DNA of 64,000 bases, taken from NCBI GenBank assembly GCA_045644325.1, contig JAZRGT010000077.1, positions 1 to 64,000 on the forward strand, read 5' to 3'. Positions within the stretch are counted from its first letter, which is position 1; the number at the start of each line of letters is the position of its first letter. Source of the DNA: CAG-390 sp045644325 (GTDB taxonomy: Bacteria > Bacillota > Clostridia > Oscillospirales > CAG-272). Shown piece by piece: positions 24,746 to 34,448 of the stretch. The notes beneath the pieces were generated by a model. That model was given only the letters and a program-made list of their open reading frames with translations, did no database searches and was not told where the DNA came from. The translations under genes were made by a program, and so were the position numbers.

Positions 24746-25783
24746 TTAGAATACGTTTTTGGTAGTGTTTTCGTTTGCGGGGAAGACAACGTCCTCGGGA
24801 TAGAAGCTGTAACCGCGGATAAACGCACGGTCGGCATCGTCCTTGATATAGTTGACGACGTAGATCTCGCCGTCCTCAAACTGCACCCAGCCGGTGTATC
24901 CGAGATCGGGGCTCGGATTGCGGTCGTAGTCAAGCGGCATTATACGAACGCGCTGCTCTCGTCTGCCCGTAGCCTCAATGCTCTCGCGGCTCATAAACGC
25001 GGCGAAGGTATTTTGCGTTCCCGAAGGAATATAACGGTAGGTGACCATAACGCTGCCGTCCGCAAGAAAACCCGAAACGGGACGGTGTCCGCTGTCCATC
25101 GAGGTGTTATATATCTCAGACCAGGTCTCTCCGCCGTCGGCGGAGAGGACCTTGAGAATCGGATATCCCTTAACGGAATTTTCACGAAGGTATGCTACGA
25201 GCTTCCCCTCATCGTATTCGAGAATCGAAACCTCACAGAGGTTGTATTTAGGATCTGCGGCAACCGTCACGCGATCCGACCAAGTTTTGCCTTCGTCGTC
25301 GCTGTACCAAAGATACTGCTCGAGCTTGCCGGTCTCCGCGCTCTTGAAATGTGCCGCAACGATGAGCCTGCCGCTCTTCAGTTGACGGTATTTGTCCGGT
25401 ACGATACCGCAGAAAGGAAGTATGATCGGATCGCTCCAATTCTCTCCCTCGGAGTCACCGAGCCAAAGCCGGTTTTCAGCCTCGCGATTTTCGTTGCCGT
25501 AGACCTTGTCGCAGATAATCGCAAGACTTCCGTCGTTCAACTTCGAGATACGCGCGCAGTTGAAATATTCGCCTGCACTTCCCTTTTCGGTCAGCGGCTT
25601 CTTTTCCGACCACGTTCTGCCTCGGTCAAGGCTTTCGGTGATCATAATTCTCGCGTTATCGCGGTTTTTGTGATGCTCACATTCGGCGAAAACGCATATC
25701 AGCTTTCCGCCGTCCGTCAGCACTACGTCGGGCCACGCCTCGTATATCGAATCGTCGCGGCTGACGTTGAATTTTTGAATCAT
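24746..25783 (-). CDS. Sialidase-family (BNR/Asp-box) protein
   Basis: 345 residues without signal peptide. At least four Asp-box repeats (S-x-D-x-G-x-T-W pattern) are visible: SLDRGRTWSE, SDSEGENWSD-like, YSDDEGKTWSD and SADGGETWSE, spaced ~50 residues as in six-bladed sialidase propellers. The family covers exo-sialidases and other glycosidases. I cannot confirm the Arg triad, so the activity is open. Its ATG lies 2 bases beyond the stop of the surface esterase gene. The missing signal suggests it acts on imported glycans. Confidence 0.75.
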   Translation of the reverse strand: MIQKFNVSRDDSIYEAWPDVVLTDGGKLICVFAECEHHKNRDNARIMITESLDRGRTWSEKKPLTEKGSAGEYFNCARISKLNDGSLAIICDKVYGNENREAENRLWLGDSEGENWSDPIILPFCGIVPDKYRQLKSGRLIVAAHFKSAETGKLEQYLWYSDDEGKTWSDRVTVAADPKYNLCEVSILEYDEGKLVAYLRENSVKGYPILKVLSADGGETWSEIYNTSMDSGHRPVSGFLADGSVMVTYRYIPSGTQNTFAAFMSRESIEATGRREQRVRIMPLDYDRNPSPDLGYTGWVQFEDGEIYVVNYIKDDADRAFIRGYSFYPEDVVFPANENTTKNVF

Positions 25784-25785
25784 TA

Positions 25786-28527
25786 TCAGTCTTCTTTCTT
25801 TTTCTTGAGAGCAACTGCGGTTGCAACCGCGCCGAGAACAGCCGCCGCAGAGATAGCGGACGCGCCGCAGCCCTTCTTTTCAGGCTCGGGCTCGGTTACT
25901 TCGGGTTCGGTAACTACGGGAGCTTCGGTTACCGCGGGAGCCTCGGTCTCGGGCTCGGTTGTAGTTTCAACGGGTACCTCGGTCTCGGGAGCCTCGCCTG
26001 CCTTCCAGCCGGTGAGCTGTTCGATCAGCTCGATGATCGCGTCACCGCGGCTGATGTAGGCATCAGCAGTCGGGTGGCTTGCGATTCCGAGCTCCTTTCC
26101 GCTGCACGCCTTAAGCTGGAGATAGGTGATATGAGTGTCGCCTGCGTTGCGAAGCTCGGTGACCACCTGCTTGATCTGTGCCGTCCAGCCTGCGCTCATC
26201 ATACCGTACGCATAAATGATCTCGGCATTCGGGTTCTTTGCGCGGACGTCAAGAAGGAAGGTCTTGAGGGTTGCCATAAACTCGTCCTTGGAAAGTCCGG
26301 TTACGGTACCCGAAGCATCGTTTGTTCCCGCATTGATAACGATAACATCAGCCTGACGCTTGAAATCGTACTTCACGCCCTCAAGGTTGTAGTCGTCAAG
26401 CGATGCATAAAGCAAAGGAATAAGTCTTTCGGTCGTGTTGCCGTAGTTACGGGCAATACCTCTGCCCGAAACTGCGATGACGCTGTAATCCGCGCTGAAC
26501 GCGTTCGCAACGTACTCTGAATAGGTCTTTGTAGCGTCCTCGGTAGCGGTGCTCCAGGAGGAGGTAGTACTTGCCTCCTTAGATGCGGAGTAACCTACGG
26601 TGATCGAGTCGCCGACGAATTCGATAAGTCTTGCCTTATCTGCGGGAGGAGCGAGCTTTTCACCGTCGTTGAGCTTAAGCGAAACGAGAGCCGCAGTCGA
26701 GGAACGTGCGTTGGATCTCTTAACGACACGGATGGTATAAGTGCCGTTGGGATCGAGTCCCTCGGCAAGAGTTACGGTCTGAATTGTCTTGGTCAGCGCG
26801 ATGTCGGGCTGCTCAACGCCGTTGATGAATACCTTGATATAAGCGGTATTGGTTCCGCCGGGAGCGTTCGACGCAATCTCAGCGCGGACTCCGCTACCCT
26901 TGAAGGTAAATTCAAATCCCGATGCCGACCAGTTGAAGTAATGCTTTCCGTCCATCGAATAGGTTCTTCCGAGCCAACGGAGATCGTTTTCGATATCAAA
27001 GAAGAGCTTTGCGGGATTCGTTGTGGTTACGGTTGCGGTATACACTTCCTCTTTCACTCCGTTTGCAGACATAATTCTAATATAGAAAGTATTGGTTTCC
27101 TTATAGAGCTTGACGGGATTTGCGATCTCCTTGGTCAGCTCCTTATCCGAGTATACCTTGAAGGTATTGCCCTCGGAGGTGGTGATAGAAACCTTGTATT
27201 CGTCCTTGGTAACGCTGTCCTTAAGAGTCTTTGCGCTCTTATCGACAGTACCCGTGCTCGGCACACCGTCAACGACCGCCTTTGCGGGATCGTCCTTGGG
27301 GCTTCTGTAAGTATTATCCTTCATATCAAAAGGAGTGGTAGAATTGGGAATCGAGATATCGGTGGGGATATTGTCGAAGAGGTTGCCCTTGACCACGAAC
27401 TTTGTTCCGAGATCAAGCGCATCGGTCGCACCATGGATAGCGATGAAGTTATCCGATGCAACGCCCGAAACCTTGAATACGTTATCAATAATATTGAAGT
27501 AAATGTTGTTGCTCTTGATCTGGGGAACGATGATGTTATTGTTGCTGGCAACACCCGCATCGTTATCAACAAATACGTTATTGGTGATATTTACCGTGAT
27601 CTTCGAGCATCCTGCTACGTTCTTGACCATATTGTGTCCGCCCGCACCCGAGGTGAGGTTGCAGTTGAGGACCTGATTGGTCTTCTGTCTGAACATAGAG
27701 TCGCGAACTGTGTAGATAGCCTCCGCGCCTGCCTGAGCTACGCTCGACATAGCGATGAAGCCGAACATCTGCTTGGTGCTTGCCGCGTCAAAATAGATAC
27801 CCGAGGCATCCATGTTGTCAACTCCAAGGTTGAAGCCGGGAGCGGTGGTCTGACCCTCAAAACGGATATTCTCGCAGATAAGGTTACGAGAGTAATCGTT
27901 TTTAGCCTTATCGGGATAGTAGGAATAGCAATAGAAGGGGCCGTTGTTTGAGGTGGTGTAGCCGTAAACGAGCATATTCTTATAGGTAAGAGTGATATTA
28001 CCCGCGCCGCCGTAGTTCGAACGGAGCATTCCGCCGCCGGTAATGGCAATACCGTCGATGGTTACGTTATGGCAATCAAAGACAACGTTGCTCGGCGCGT
28101 GCATTCCAACGTGCCAGCTTGTGGTAAGGATAGCCTCGCCATTGCCGCGCTCGGGATTGCGAGTCCAATCGTCGGTCTTCTCCGCTCCCTTGACGTTCGG
28201 GTTGATACCCGCCTTGGGGCCGAGGATGGTTACGTCCTTCTTGATCTGGACGCCTTCGGTGTAAGTACCGGGAGCAAGAATTACGGTTCCGCCCGCGGGA
28301 ACCGCATCAAGCGCGGCACCGAGAGTAGAAAATCCCGTCGTTCCGACGACAACCGAATAAGCCTTGTCACCGACCTTGATGTCGGTCAGCGTGCCGTTTG
28401 CCCCCGAAAGAGCCAGGTCAACGACCACGGTGTCCGCGGGAAGTGCTTCAGCAGCAGCGGGAACGGCAAAGCCGAAGCAAGCCGTAAGCATTGATAGCAT
28501 TAGTAAAGCAGAAATCAAACGTTTCAT
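25786..28527 (-). CDS. Surface-anchored beta-helix / CE2-like SGNH esterase
   Basis: 913 residues. Signal peptide 1-26. Residues ~50-405 form a right-handed beta-helix (pectin-lyase-like; AAL-DAVPAGGTVILAPGTYTE opening and Asn-rich turns). 415-505 is a cadherin-like or Ig-like sandwich. 506-625 is a jelly roll like the N-domain of CE2 esterases. 635-840 is an SGNH hydrolase with GDS (Ser641), GTND (Asn736) and a His818 in SHPTAD. A Thr/Glu/Pro-rich linker (845-885), a membrane helix (886-907) and KKKKED anchor it. Probably removes acetyl groups from host or plant glycans at the cell surface. Operon with the sialidase-like gene. Confidence 0.8.
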   Translation of the reverse strand: MKRLISALLMLSMLTACFGFAVPAAAEALPADTVVVDLALSGANGTLTDIKVGDKAYSVVVGTTGFSTLGAALDAVPAGGTVILAPGTYTEGVQIKKDVTILGPKAGINPNVKGAEKTDDWTRNPERGNGEAILTTSWHVGMHAPSNVVFDCHNVTIDGIAITGGGMLRSNYGGAGNITLTYKNMLVYGYTTSNNGPFYCYSYYPDKAKNDYSRNLICENIRFEGQTTAPGFNLGVDNMDASGIYFDAASTKQMFGFIAMSSVAQAGAEAIYTVRDSMFRQKTNQVLNCNLTSGAGGHNMVKNVAGCSKITVNITNNVFVDNDAGVASNNNIIVPQIKSNNIYFNIIDNVFKVSGVASDNFIAIHGATDALDLGTKFVVKGNLFDNIPTDISIPNSTTPFDMKDNTYRSPKDDPAKAVVDGVPSTGTVDKSAKTLKDSVTKDEYKVSITTSEGNTFKVYSDKELTKEIANPVKLYKETNTFYIRIMSANGVKEEVYTATVTTTNPAKLFFDIENDLRWLGRTYSMDGKHYFNWSASGFEFTFKGSGVRAEIASNAPGGTNTAYIKVFINGVEQPDIALTKTIQTVTLAEGLDPNGTYTIRVVKRSNARSSTAALVSLKLNDGEKLAPPADKARLIEFVGDSITVGYSASKEASTTSSWSTATEDATKTYSEYVANAFSADYSVIAVSGRGIARNYGNTTERLIPLLYASLDDYNLEGVKYDFKRQADVIVINAGTNDASGTVTGLSKDEFMATLKTFLLDVRAKNPNAEIIYAYGMMSAGWTAQIKQVVTELRNAGDTHITYLQLKACSGKELGIASHPTADAYISRGDAIIELIEQLTGWKAGEAPETEVPVETTTEPETEAPAVTEAPVVTEPEVTEPEPEKKGCGASAISAAAVLGAVATAVALKKKKED

Positions 28528-28557
28528 TATAACGCCTCCTATAAAAATATTGATTTA

Positions 28558-28586
28558 ATTATACCATATTTGTCAGCGGAGGTCAA
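28558..28586 (-). promoter_or_regulatory. Sigma-A promoter of the surface esterase operon
   Basis: On the minus strand TTGACC (28581-28586), 17 bases, TATAAT (28558-28563); GGAGG precedes the start codon. Confidence 0.75.
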
Positions 28587-29032
28587 TAGATTTTTTATTT
28601 TCATTTATATAAAAAGGAAGAAATCACACCGCGAGCGATCTTTTTGTAGGTTTTCTTCCTTATTATATATAAAGCTTTATGTATTGTTTATGAATGCGGT
28701 TTTGAAGGAAGAACAGGCAAAACTTGCATTTTTATTTTTCATTCAAAAACATATTATTTCTGAAGAACGTGAAAAAATAACTGTATAAAGTCAAAAGCAG
28801 CCCCAACACGGCACATTCAGGCCTTTTGTGTGCCGACTGTATTGTGCACAAATTAATCGCACAGACTTTTTCGGCTCTGTTTATGCCCAAATAGCCGCCC
28901 CTCGCCCTTCAGGCTCAATAATTCAAAATGCAACATTTTTCAAAAAAGTGTCAAATTCAACCTTCGGTTTATAAATTTATGAACATTTGGTTAATTCTGT
29001 GTAAAAAACATTAACAATTTTTACAATATCCG
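28587..29032. other. Intergenic region between divergent operons
   Basis: About 450 bases, A+T-rich, with an imperfect hairpin around 28608-28665 (AAGGAAGAAA / TTTTCTTCCTT). Short frames here lack ribosome sites. No gene is supported. Confidence 0.5.
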
Positions 29033-29061
29033 TTGACAAAAAGTGCATTATGTAATATAAT
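29033..29061 (+). promoter_or_regulatory. Sigma-A promoter of the Opp-type operon
   Basis: TTGACA (29033-29038), 17 bases, TATAAT (29056-29061). The leader then holds a stem (CTCTCCTTATGC with GCATAGGGAG, about 29084-29120) that may be a structured leader. Confidence 0.8.
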
Positions 29062-29187
29062 ATTCTTGTACATTTTCCGCGGGCTCTCCTTATGCAAATT
29101 GCCGTTAGCATAGGGAGCGCTGTCTTTGCGGTTTAGTGACAAAAAATAATGAGGAAAAACCTCAAAAATTCAATGGAGGAACATCAA

Positions 29188-31638
29188 ATGTTCAAGAGAA
29201 TTCTTTCGGTTGCTCTTGCGCTCACCATGCTCGTTTCCTGCTTTGCTCTCGCAGCATGTAAGGACGACGGTTCTCTCAAGAGAGACCCCAATGCAGAGTA
29301 CACCTACAACACATTCCTTTCTACATTCCCCACGGTTTGGAACAACCACACCTACCAGACCGCAACTGACTCCGAGATCATCGGTTACACCGAGACCGGT
29401 TTCTACACCTTCGATTACAACGAGACCCTTGACGGTTACAAGATCGTTCCCGATATGGCAACCGCAGAGCCCGTAGACGTTACCGCTGAGTACGTTGGCG
29501 AGCAGTGGGGCATCGCTGAAGGCGACACCGCTAAGGCATGGAAGATCACCCTTCGTCAGGATATCAAGTGGGAAGACGGCACTCCCATCAACGCTCACGA
29601 TTTCGTTGAGTCCGCAAAGAGACTTCTCAACCCCGTAGCTAACAACTACAGAGCTGACTCTCTCTACCAGGGCAACCTCGTTGTCCACAACGCTAAGAAT
29701 TACTTCTACGGCGGCAAGACTGTCACCCTTCCTTCGGATGACATTTACGAAGTTTACTCCGCAGATCTCGATTCTAAGCTCGTATTCTCTCTCGCTCCTC
29801 CCAGCGACGACAGAAACTGCGAAGTTTCTATGAGAACCTCCTTCGGCTTCCCTGCATCCTATGACGCAGCTAAGTGCGCAGCTTACATCGCTGACGGTTA
29901 CCTCCCCGGCTCCGCATTCACTGTAGAAGTAGCAGCTACCATGGAAGGCAAGACCTTCGCTGAGATCAAGGCTGACGCTACTATGAAGGCAGCTTGGGAC
30001 GCTCTTATCGGCTGGTGGCAGACCGAGCCCAACGAGGAGCTCGACTTCTTCGTTGCAGAGCAGACCTACGAGGAGATCCCCTTCGACTCCGTTGGTGTCA
30101 AGGCAGTTTCCGACTATGAGCTCGTTCTCATCATCGACAAGCCTCTCGAGGGCTTCTACCTCCTCTACTCCCTCACCAGTGCTTGGCTCGTTAAGACCGA
30201 CCTTTACGACTCCTGCATCACCATGACCGACGGTGTTTACAACATCACCTACGGTACCTCCGCAGAGACCTATATGTCCTACGGTCCTTACAAGCTCGAG
30301 TCCTTCCAGGCTGACAAGCAGATCGTTCTCGTAAAGAACGACCAGTTCTACGGCTACAATGACGAGGCTAACAAGAACAACTACTGGACCACCAAGATCG
30401 TTTACGATTACATCCAGAACGGCGAGACCGCTATGGAAGCTTTCCTTCAGGGTAAGCTCGATGCTAAGGGACTTGACGTAGACCAGATGGCTGAGTACTC
30501 CAAGTCTGAGCACACCTACTACACCACCGGCGACTCCACCTTCTTCATCGCTATCAACCCCGACCTCGACGCTCTCAAGGCTGAGCAGGAAAAGGTTGGC
30601 GCAAACATCAACAAGACCATCCTTACTGTTAAGGAGTTCCGTCAGGCTCTCTCCTTCACTCTCGACCGCGCAGCATTCTGTCTCGCAACCTCTCCCTCCA
30701 ATGCTCCCGCATTCGGCGCATACTCCAGCCTCATCATCTCTGACCCTGATAACGGTACCGCATACCGTACCACCGCTCAGGCTAAGGACGTTCTCGTAAA
30801 CTTCTGGGGCGTTGCAGATGAAATCGGCGACGGCAAGCTCTACGCTACCATCGACGACGCTATCGACTCCATCACCGGTTACAACCTTGAGATGGGTAAG
30901 GAATACTTCAACCTCGCTTATGACAAGGCTATCGCTGACGGTCTCCTCAAGGAAGGCGACACCATCGAGATCTGCGTTGGTATCCCCAACCCCGAGTCCA
31001 AGTTCTACAACAACGGTTACGACTTCCTCGTAAACAACTACACCGAGGCTGTTAAGGGCACCAAGCTCGAGGGCAAGCTCACCTTCACCAAGGACGATAC
31101 CATCGGTAACGGCTTCTCCGACGCTCTTAAGGCAAACCAGGTTAACCTCCTCTTCGGAGTAGGATGGACCGGTTCCGCACTTGATCCTTACGGACTCATG
31201 GAGGCTTACACCTCTTCCGATTACCAGTACGACCCCGCATGGAACACCACCACCGAGACTCTTACCCTCGCTATCGAAGGCAAGAACTACACTGCAACCG
31301 TTTGGGATTGGACTCTCGCTATCATGGGCGAAAAGGTAACCCTTACTGCTGATGACAAGTCCACCATCGAGTACTCCTGCGGTACCGCAGACAAGAAGCC
31401 CGAGGAAAGACTTAACATCCTCGCAGCTCTCGAGGGCGCAGTTCTCCAGACCTATGACATGATCCCGATCATGGACGACGCATCCGCAGCCCTCAAGGGT
31501 ATGCAGATCAAGTACTACACCGAAGAGTACATCTACGGTGTTGGTCGTGGCGGCATCAAGTACATGCAGTACTACTACTCTGACGCTGAATGGGATGCAT
31601 TCGTTGCAGAGCAGGGCGGCACTCTTAACTACAAATAA
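29188..31638 (+). CDS. oppA: Oligopeptide-binding lipoprotein (family 5), long form
   Basis: 816 residues from ATG 29188 with GGAGG upstream. The signal peptide ends in LAAC (Cys24), or less likely LVSC (Cys18). Family 5 features include WKITLRQDIKWEDGTPINAHDFVESAKRLL-type segments, FRQALSFTLDRAAF and a late LLFGVGWTGSALDPY. Usual OppA length is ~550 residues; here ~250 extra residues are spread over the middle (negatively charged, Tyr/Thr-rich). It captures peptides for the OppBCDF genes downstream. Codon use is strongly biased, which suggests high expression. Confidence 0.9.
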   Translation: MFKRILSVALALTMLVSCFALAACKDDGSLKRDPNAEYTYNTFLSTFPTVWNNHTYQTATDSEIIGYTETGFYTFDYNETLDGYKIVPDMATAEPVDVTAEYVGEQWGIAEGDTAKAWKITLRQDIKWEDGTPINAHDFVESAKRLLNPVANNYRADSLYQGNLVVHNAKNYFYGGKTVTLPSDDIYEVYSADLDSKLVFSLAPPSDDRNCEVSMRTSFGFPASYDAAKCAAYIADGYLPGSAFTVEVAATMEGKTFAEIKADATMKAAWDALIGWWQTEPNEELDFFVAEQTYEEIPFDSVGVKAVSDYELVLIIDKPLEGFYLLYSLTSAWLVKTDLYDSCITMTDGVYNITYGTSAETYMSYGPYKLESFQADKQIVLVKNDQFYGYNDEANKNNYWTTKIVYDYIQNGETAMEAFLQGKLDAKGLDVDQMAEYSKSEHTYYTTGDSTFFIAINPDLDALKAEQEKVGANINKTILTVKEFRQALSFTLDRAAFCLATSPSNAPAFGAYSSLIISDPDNGTAYRTTAQAKDVLVNFWGVADEIGDGKLYATIDDAIDSITGYNLEMGKEYFNLAYDKAIADGLLKEGDTIEICVGIPNPESKFYNNGYDFLVNNYTEAVKGTKLEGKLTFTKDDTIGNGFSDALKANQVNLLFGVGWTGSALDPYGLMEAYTSSDYQYDPAWNTTTETLTLAIEGKNYTATVWDWTLAIMGEKVTLTADDKSTIEYSCGTADKKPEERLNILAALEGAVLQTYDMIPIMDDASAALKGMQIKYYTEEYIYGVGRGGIKYMQYYYSDAEWDAFVAEQGGTLNYK

Positions 31639-31677
31639 GATAGAATTCTCTTCTGTCTGACTCAAACATAGCGTTTG

Positions 31678-31722
31678 AGACATACGACTCCCCGAGGGGC
31701 AACCCTCGGGGCAGTCGTGTCT
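31678..31722 (+). terminator. Attenuator hairpin between oppA and oppB
   Basis: A ~20-bp G+C-rich stem (AGACATACGACTCCCCGAGG... with its complement), not followed by a U-run. It probably stabilises or attenuates the message, so binding protein is made in excess of permease. Confidence 0.65.
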
Positions 31723-31840
31723 AAAAGGGCAATTTTCACCGACGGCAAATTTTGTTTGCAAGTCTTTCAAGAACACGTTGTGGATATTTTATTTCCGCTT
31801 CTTTAGTAAAGAGTGAACACAAGCGTTTTTGAAGGCGTGC

Positions 31841-31886
31841 AAATGCAATTTGCATACCGATTTTTATTTTCGGTATCATTGCATTT
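31841..31886 (+). repeat. Second hairpin between oppA and oppB
   Basis: AAATGCAAT (31841-31849) pairs with ATTGCATTT (31878-31886), enclosing an inner ATACCGA/CGGTAT stem. The region 31639-31946 holds only these two structures and no gene. Confidence 0.5.
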
Positions 31887-31946
31887 CAAAAATAAAAACT
31901 TTTTTCGCAAAAACACAGCCGCCAAAGCGGCAAGAAAGAGGACAAC

Positions 31947-32915
31947 ATGTTTAAATACGTTCTGAAAAGAATTGGTTTGATGCTTGTGGTATTCTTCATC
32001 ATCATCTCAATTTGTTTCGTACTCGTCAAGCTCCTCCCCAATACCGAAGCAACACAGTTCGGTAAAGACAGGGCGATCATCGAGCAAAGACGCGCACAGC
32101 TCGGCTACGACAAGCCTCTGATCGTACAGTACGGTATCTTCATTCAGAAAACGCTGCTCGGCTTTAACTGGGGCGTTTCGGAAGAGCTTTACCGCGGTCA
32201 GGACGTCTGGCAAATATTCGTAAGCAAGCTCCCTCCCACAATGCTCGTAAACACGTATACGATGCTTATCGCGGTTCCGATCGGTCTTCTTCTCGGCATC
32301 TACGCCGCGCTCAAGAAGAACAAGTGGCAGGACCACGTTATCTCAACCGGAGTTATGATATTCATCTCGGTTCCTTCATACGTATATGCATTCCTCGTTC
32401 AGTATCTCCTCTGCTTTAAGCTGACGGGTTGGGTAGGCCGTGAGATATTCCCGCTTCAGATGCAGGCGGGCAGCGACTACTTCTCCTGGAGTATGTTCGT
32501 TTCACTCGTTCCCGCTATCCTCTCGCTCGGTTTCGGTACCATTGCAGGACTTGCAAGATACACAAGAGCAGAGCTCTGCGAAGTACTGACTCAGGAATAT
32601 ATGCTCCTTGCGAGAACCAAGGGTCTTACCCGCGGACAGGCTACCGTCCGCCACGCGCTCCGTAACTCGATGGTTCCGATCTTCCCCATGATCATGGGTG
32701 AATTCATCGGTATCATAGGCGGTTCGCTCATCATCGAGCAGATCTTCGGTATTCCCGGAGTAGGTCCGCTCTATATCAACTCGATCACAGCACGCGACTA
32801 CAACTTCTTTATGCTCCTTTCCGCATTCTACACCATCATCGGTCTTGCAAGCGGACTTCTCGTTGACCTGAGCTACGGATTTGTAGATCCCCGTATCAGA
32901 ATGGGAGAGAAATAA
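31947..32915 (+). CDS. oppB: OppB-type permease
   Basis: 322 residues, six helices; first helix about 9-29 (RIGLMLVVFFIIISICFVLVKLLP, cytoplasm to outside), typical for OppB/DppB. The coupling loop YMLLARTKGLTRGQATVRHALRNSMVPI is the EAA motif contacting the ATPases. The length is normal for the family, unlike the other subunits. AGAGGA precedes the start; the stop overlaps oppC by one base (TAATG). Confidence 0.92.
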   Translation: MFKYVLKRIGLMLVVFFIIISICFVLVKLLPNTEATQFGKDRAIIEQRRAQLGYDKPLIVQYGIFIQKTLLGFNWGVSEELYRGQDVWQIFVSKLPPTMLVNTYTMLIAVPIGLLLGIYAALKKNKWQDHVISTGVMIFISVPSYVYAFLVQYLLCFKLTGWVGREIFPLQMQAGSDYFSWSMFVSLVPAILSLGFGTIAGLARYTRAELCEVLTQEYMLLARTKGLTRGQATVRHALRNSMVPIFPMIMGEFIGIIGGSLIIEQIFGIPGVGPLYINSITARDYNFFMLLSAFYTIIGLASGLLVDLSYGFVDPRIRMGEK

Positions 32916-34444
32916 TGGATTATCAGAATATACCCAAGGAAAAATTCGTATTTGCGGATCCTAACCGCAGAACGGGCGATAAGAAGTTTGATACGAAGCC
33001 CGTAAGCTACGCTAAGGACGTATGGACTCGTTTCTGCAAGAACAAGTCCTCCGTTGTTGCGGCTTGCATCATCGTATTCCTCCTTCTCTTCTCGATCCTC
33101 GTTCCGATAGTTGCCTCCACCACCTATTCCGAAGCTCTCACCGACACCACATACCTCCAGTATGCGAAGCTGACGCCCAAGTGCAATCTCCTCGCGCCTA
33201 TCGGTATCTGGGACGGCTGTCAGAAGACCACTCTTAACAAGGCAACCTACGACTATTGGCAGGCTATAACCGAGGAGACCGGCTATACCATTATGCCCAA
33301 GATCTACAAAGCTAACTATCAGCAGGGCGGTCCCGCGTCTCGTTCCACCTACTATGACGTTAAGATCGACACCTATATCAAGAACGGTATGACCTACCTC
33401 ACCCTCACCGATGCGCAGTTCAAGGATATTCAGGCTTGGCAGAACGAGACCGGTATTCAGGTCATCTACCCCGCTGTCAACATCAAGAAGATCAAGAACG
33501 AGATGTATAAGTCGGACGCCAATATCTGGTATGAAAACGATATGAAGGGCGCTCCTATTATGCAGAACGGCAAATATCAGGACATCTACCTTGACTCCGG
33601 CAACGAGGACGGCTACGACAGCATCCGTATCGACGGCGATGACGGTTCTCTGCGTTATGCCCGTATCGGCGGTACCTCGGATAACAAGTCCTATATCGTC
33701 CGCGTATTCAAGTACACCTACTTCCAGTACCGCTACGGCTTTGAGCCCTCCTTCCTCTTCGGTACCAACGCAAAGGGTCAGGACCTTCTCACCCGCCTTG
33801 CAGCAGGTGCGCGCTTCTCGCTCGTTCTCGCAGTATGCATTTCCGCAATCAACCTCTTCATCGGTGCTATCATCGGTTCTATCGAGGGTTACTACGGCGG
33901 TGCAATCGATATTATCATCGAGCGTATCATTGATATCCTCGGCGGTATCCCGTCAATGGTAGTTATGGCACTCTTCCAGCTCCATCTGGCATCTAAGGTC
34001 GGACCGGTCTGGTCAATGGCGTTTGCGTTCATACTCACGGGATGGATCGGTATGTCGGCAAGAACCCGTATGCAGTTCTACCGCTTCAAGCGTCAGGAAT
34101 ACGTTCTCGCGGCAAGAACTCTCGGTGCATCCGACCGCAGACTTATGTTCAAGCATATCTTCCCCAACGCAATGGGTACTCTTATTACCGGTAGCGTACT
34201 TTCGATCCCCGGAGTTATCTTCTCCGAGTCGTCTCTTACCTACCTCGGAATCGTAAACCTCGAGTCCTCGACTCAGACCTCCGTCGGTACCCTTCTCTCC
34301 AACGGTAACGGTATGCTCGCATCCTTCCCCCACATTATCTTCTTCCCCGCACTCTTTATCTCTCTTCTCGAGATCTCCTTCAACCTCTTCGGCAACGGTC
34401 TCAGAGATGCATTCAACCCGTCACTGAAGGGAATCGAGGACTGA
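32915..34444 (+). CDS. oppC: OppC-type permease with ~200-residue extracytoplasmic insertion
   Basis: 509 residues against ~300 for usual OppC. Helix 1 is at about 47-67. Residues ~70-270 are a polar Tyr/Lys/Asp-rich domain predicted outside the membrane. The normal OppC core then resumes at FLFGTNAKGQDLLTRL (280-295) with five more helices and the EAA loop YVLAARTLGASDRRLMFKHIFPN (396-418). The insertion sits exactly where the OppA docking face would be, so it may form an extra receptor contact. Confidence 0.9.
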   Translation: MDYQNIPKEKFVFADPNRRTGDKKFDTKPVSYAKDVWTRFCKNKSSVVAACIIVFLLLFSILVPIVASTTYSEALTDTTYLQYAKLTPKCNLLAPIGIWDGCQKTTLNKATYDYWQAITEETGYTIMPKIYKANYQQGGPASRSTYYDVKIDTYIKNGMTYLTLTDAQFKDIQAWQNETGIQVIYPAVNIKKIKNEMYKSDANIWYENDMKGAPIMQNGKYQDIYLDSGNEDGYDSIRIDGDDGSLRYARIGGTSDNKSYIVRVFKYTYFQYRYGFEPSFLFGTNAKGQDLLTRLAAGARFSLVLAVCISAINLFIGAIIGSIEGYYGGAIDIIIERIIDILGGIPSMVVMALFQLHLASKVGPVWSMAFAFILTGWIGMSARTRMQFYRFKRQEYVLAARTLGASDRRLMFKHIFPNAMGTLITGSVLSIPGVIFSESSLTYLGIVNLESSTQTSVGTLLSNGNGMLASFPHIIFFPALFISLLEISFNLFGNGLRDAFNPSLKGIED

Positions 34445-34448
34445 TATC

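Noticed and set aside
24743..26059. 438-residue open frame on the plus strand
   Set aside because: Antisense to the sialidase-like and surface esterase genes; starts inside their terminator.
28690..28788. Short frame MNAVLKEEQAK...
   Set aside because: No ribosome-binding site, A+T-rich intergenic DNA, no promoter in a suitable place.
29170..31776. 868-residue open frame on the minus strand
   Set aside because: It is the mirror of oppA, produced by that gene's biased codons; no ribosome site, and the composition is Val/Gly/Leu-rich without domain features.
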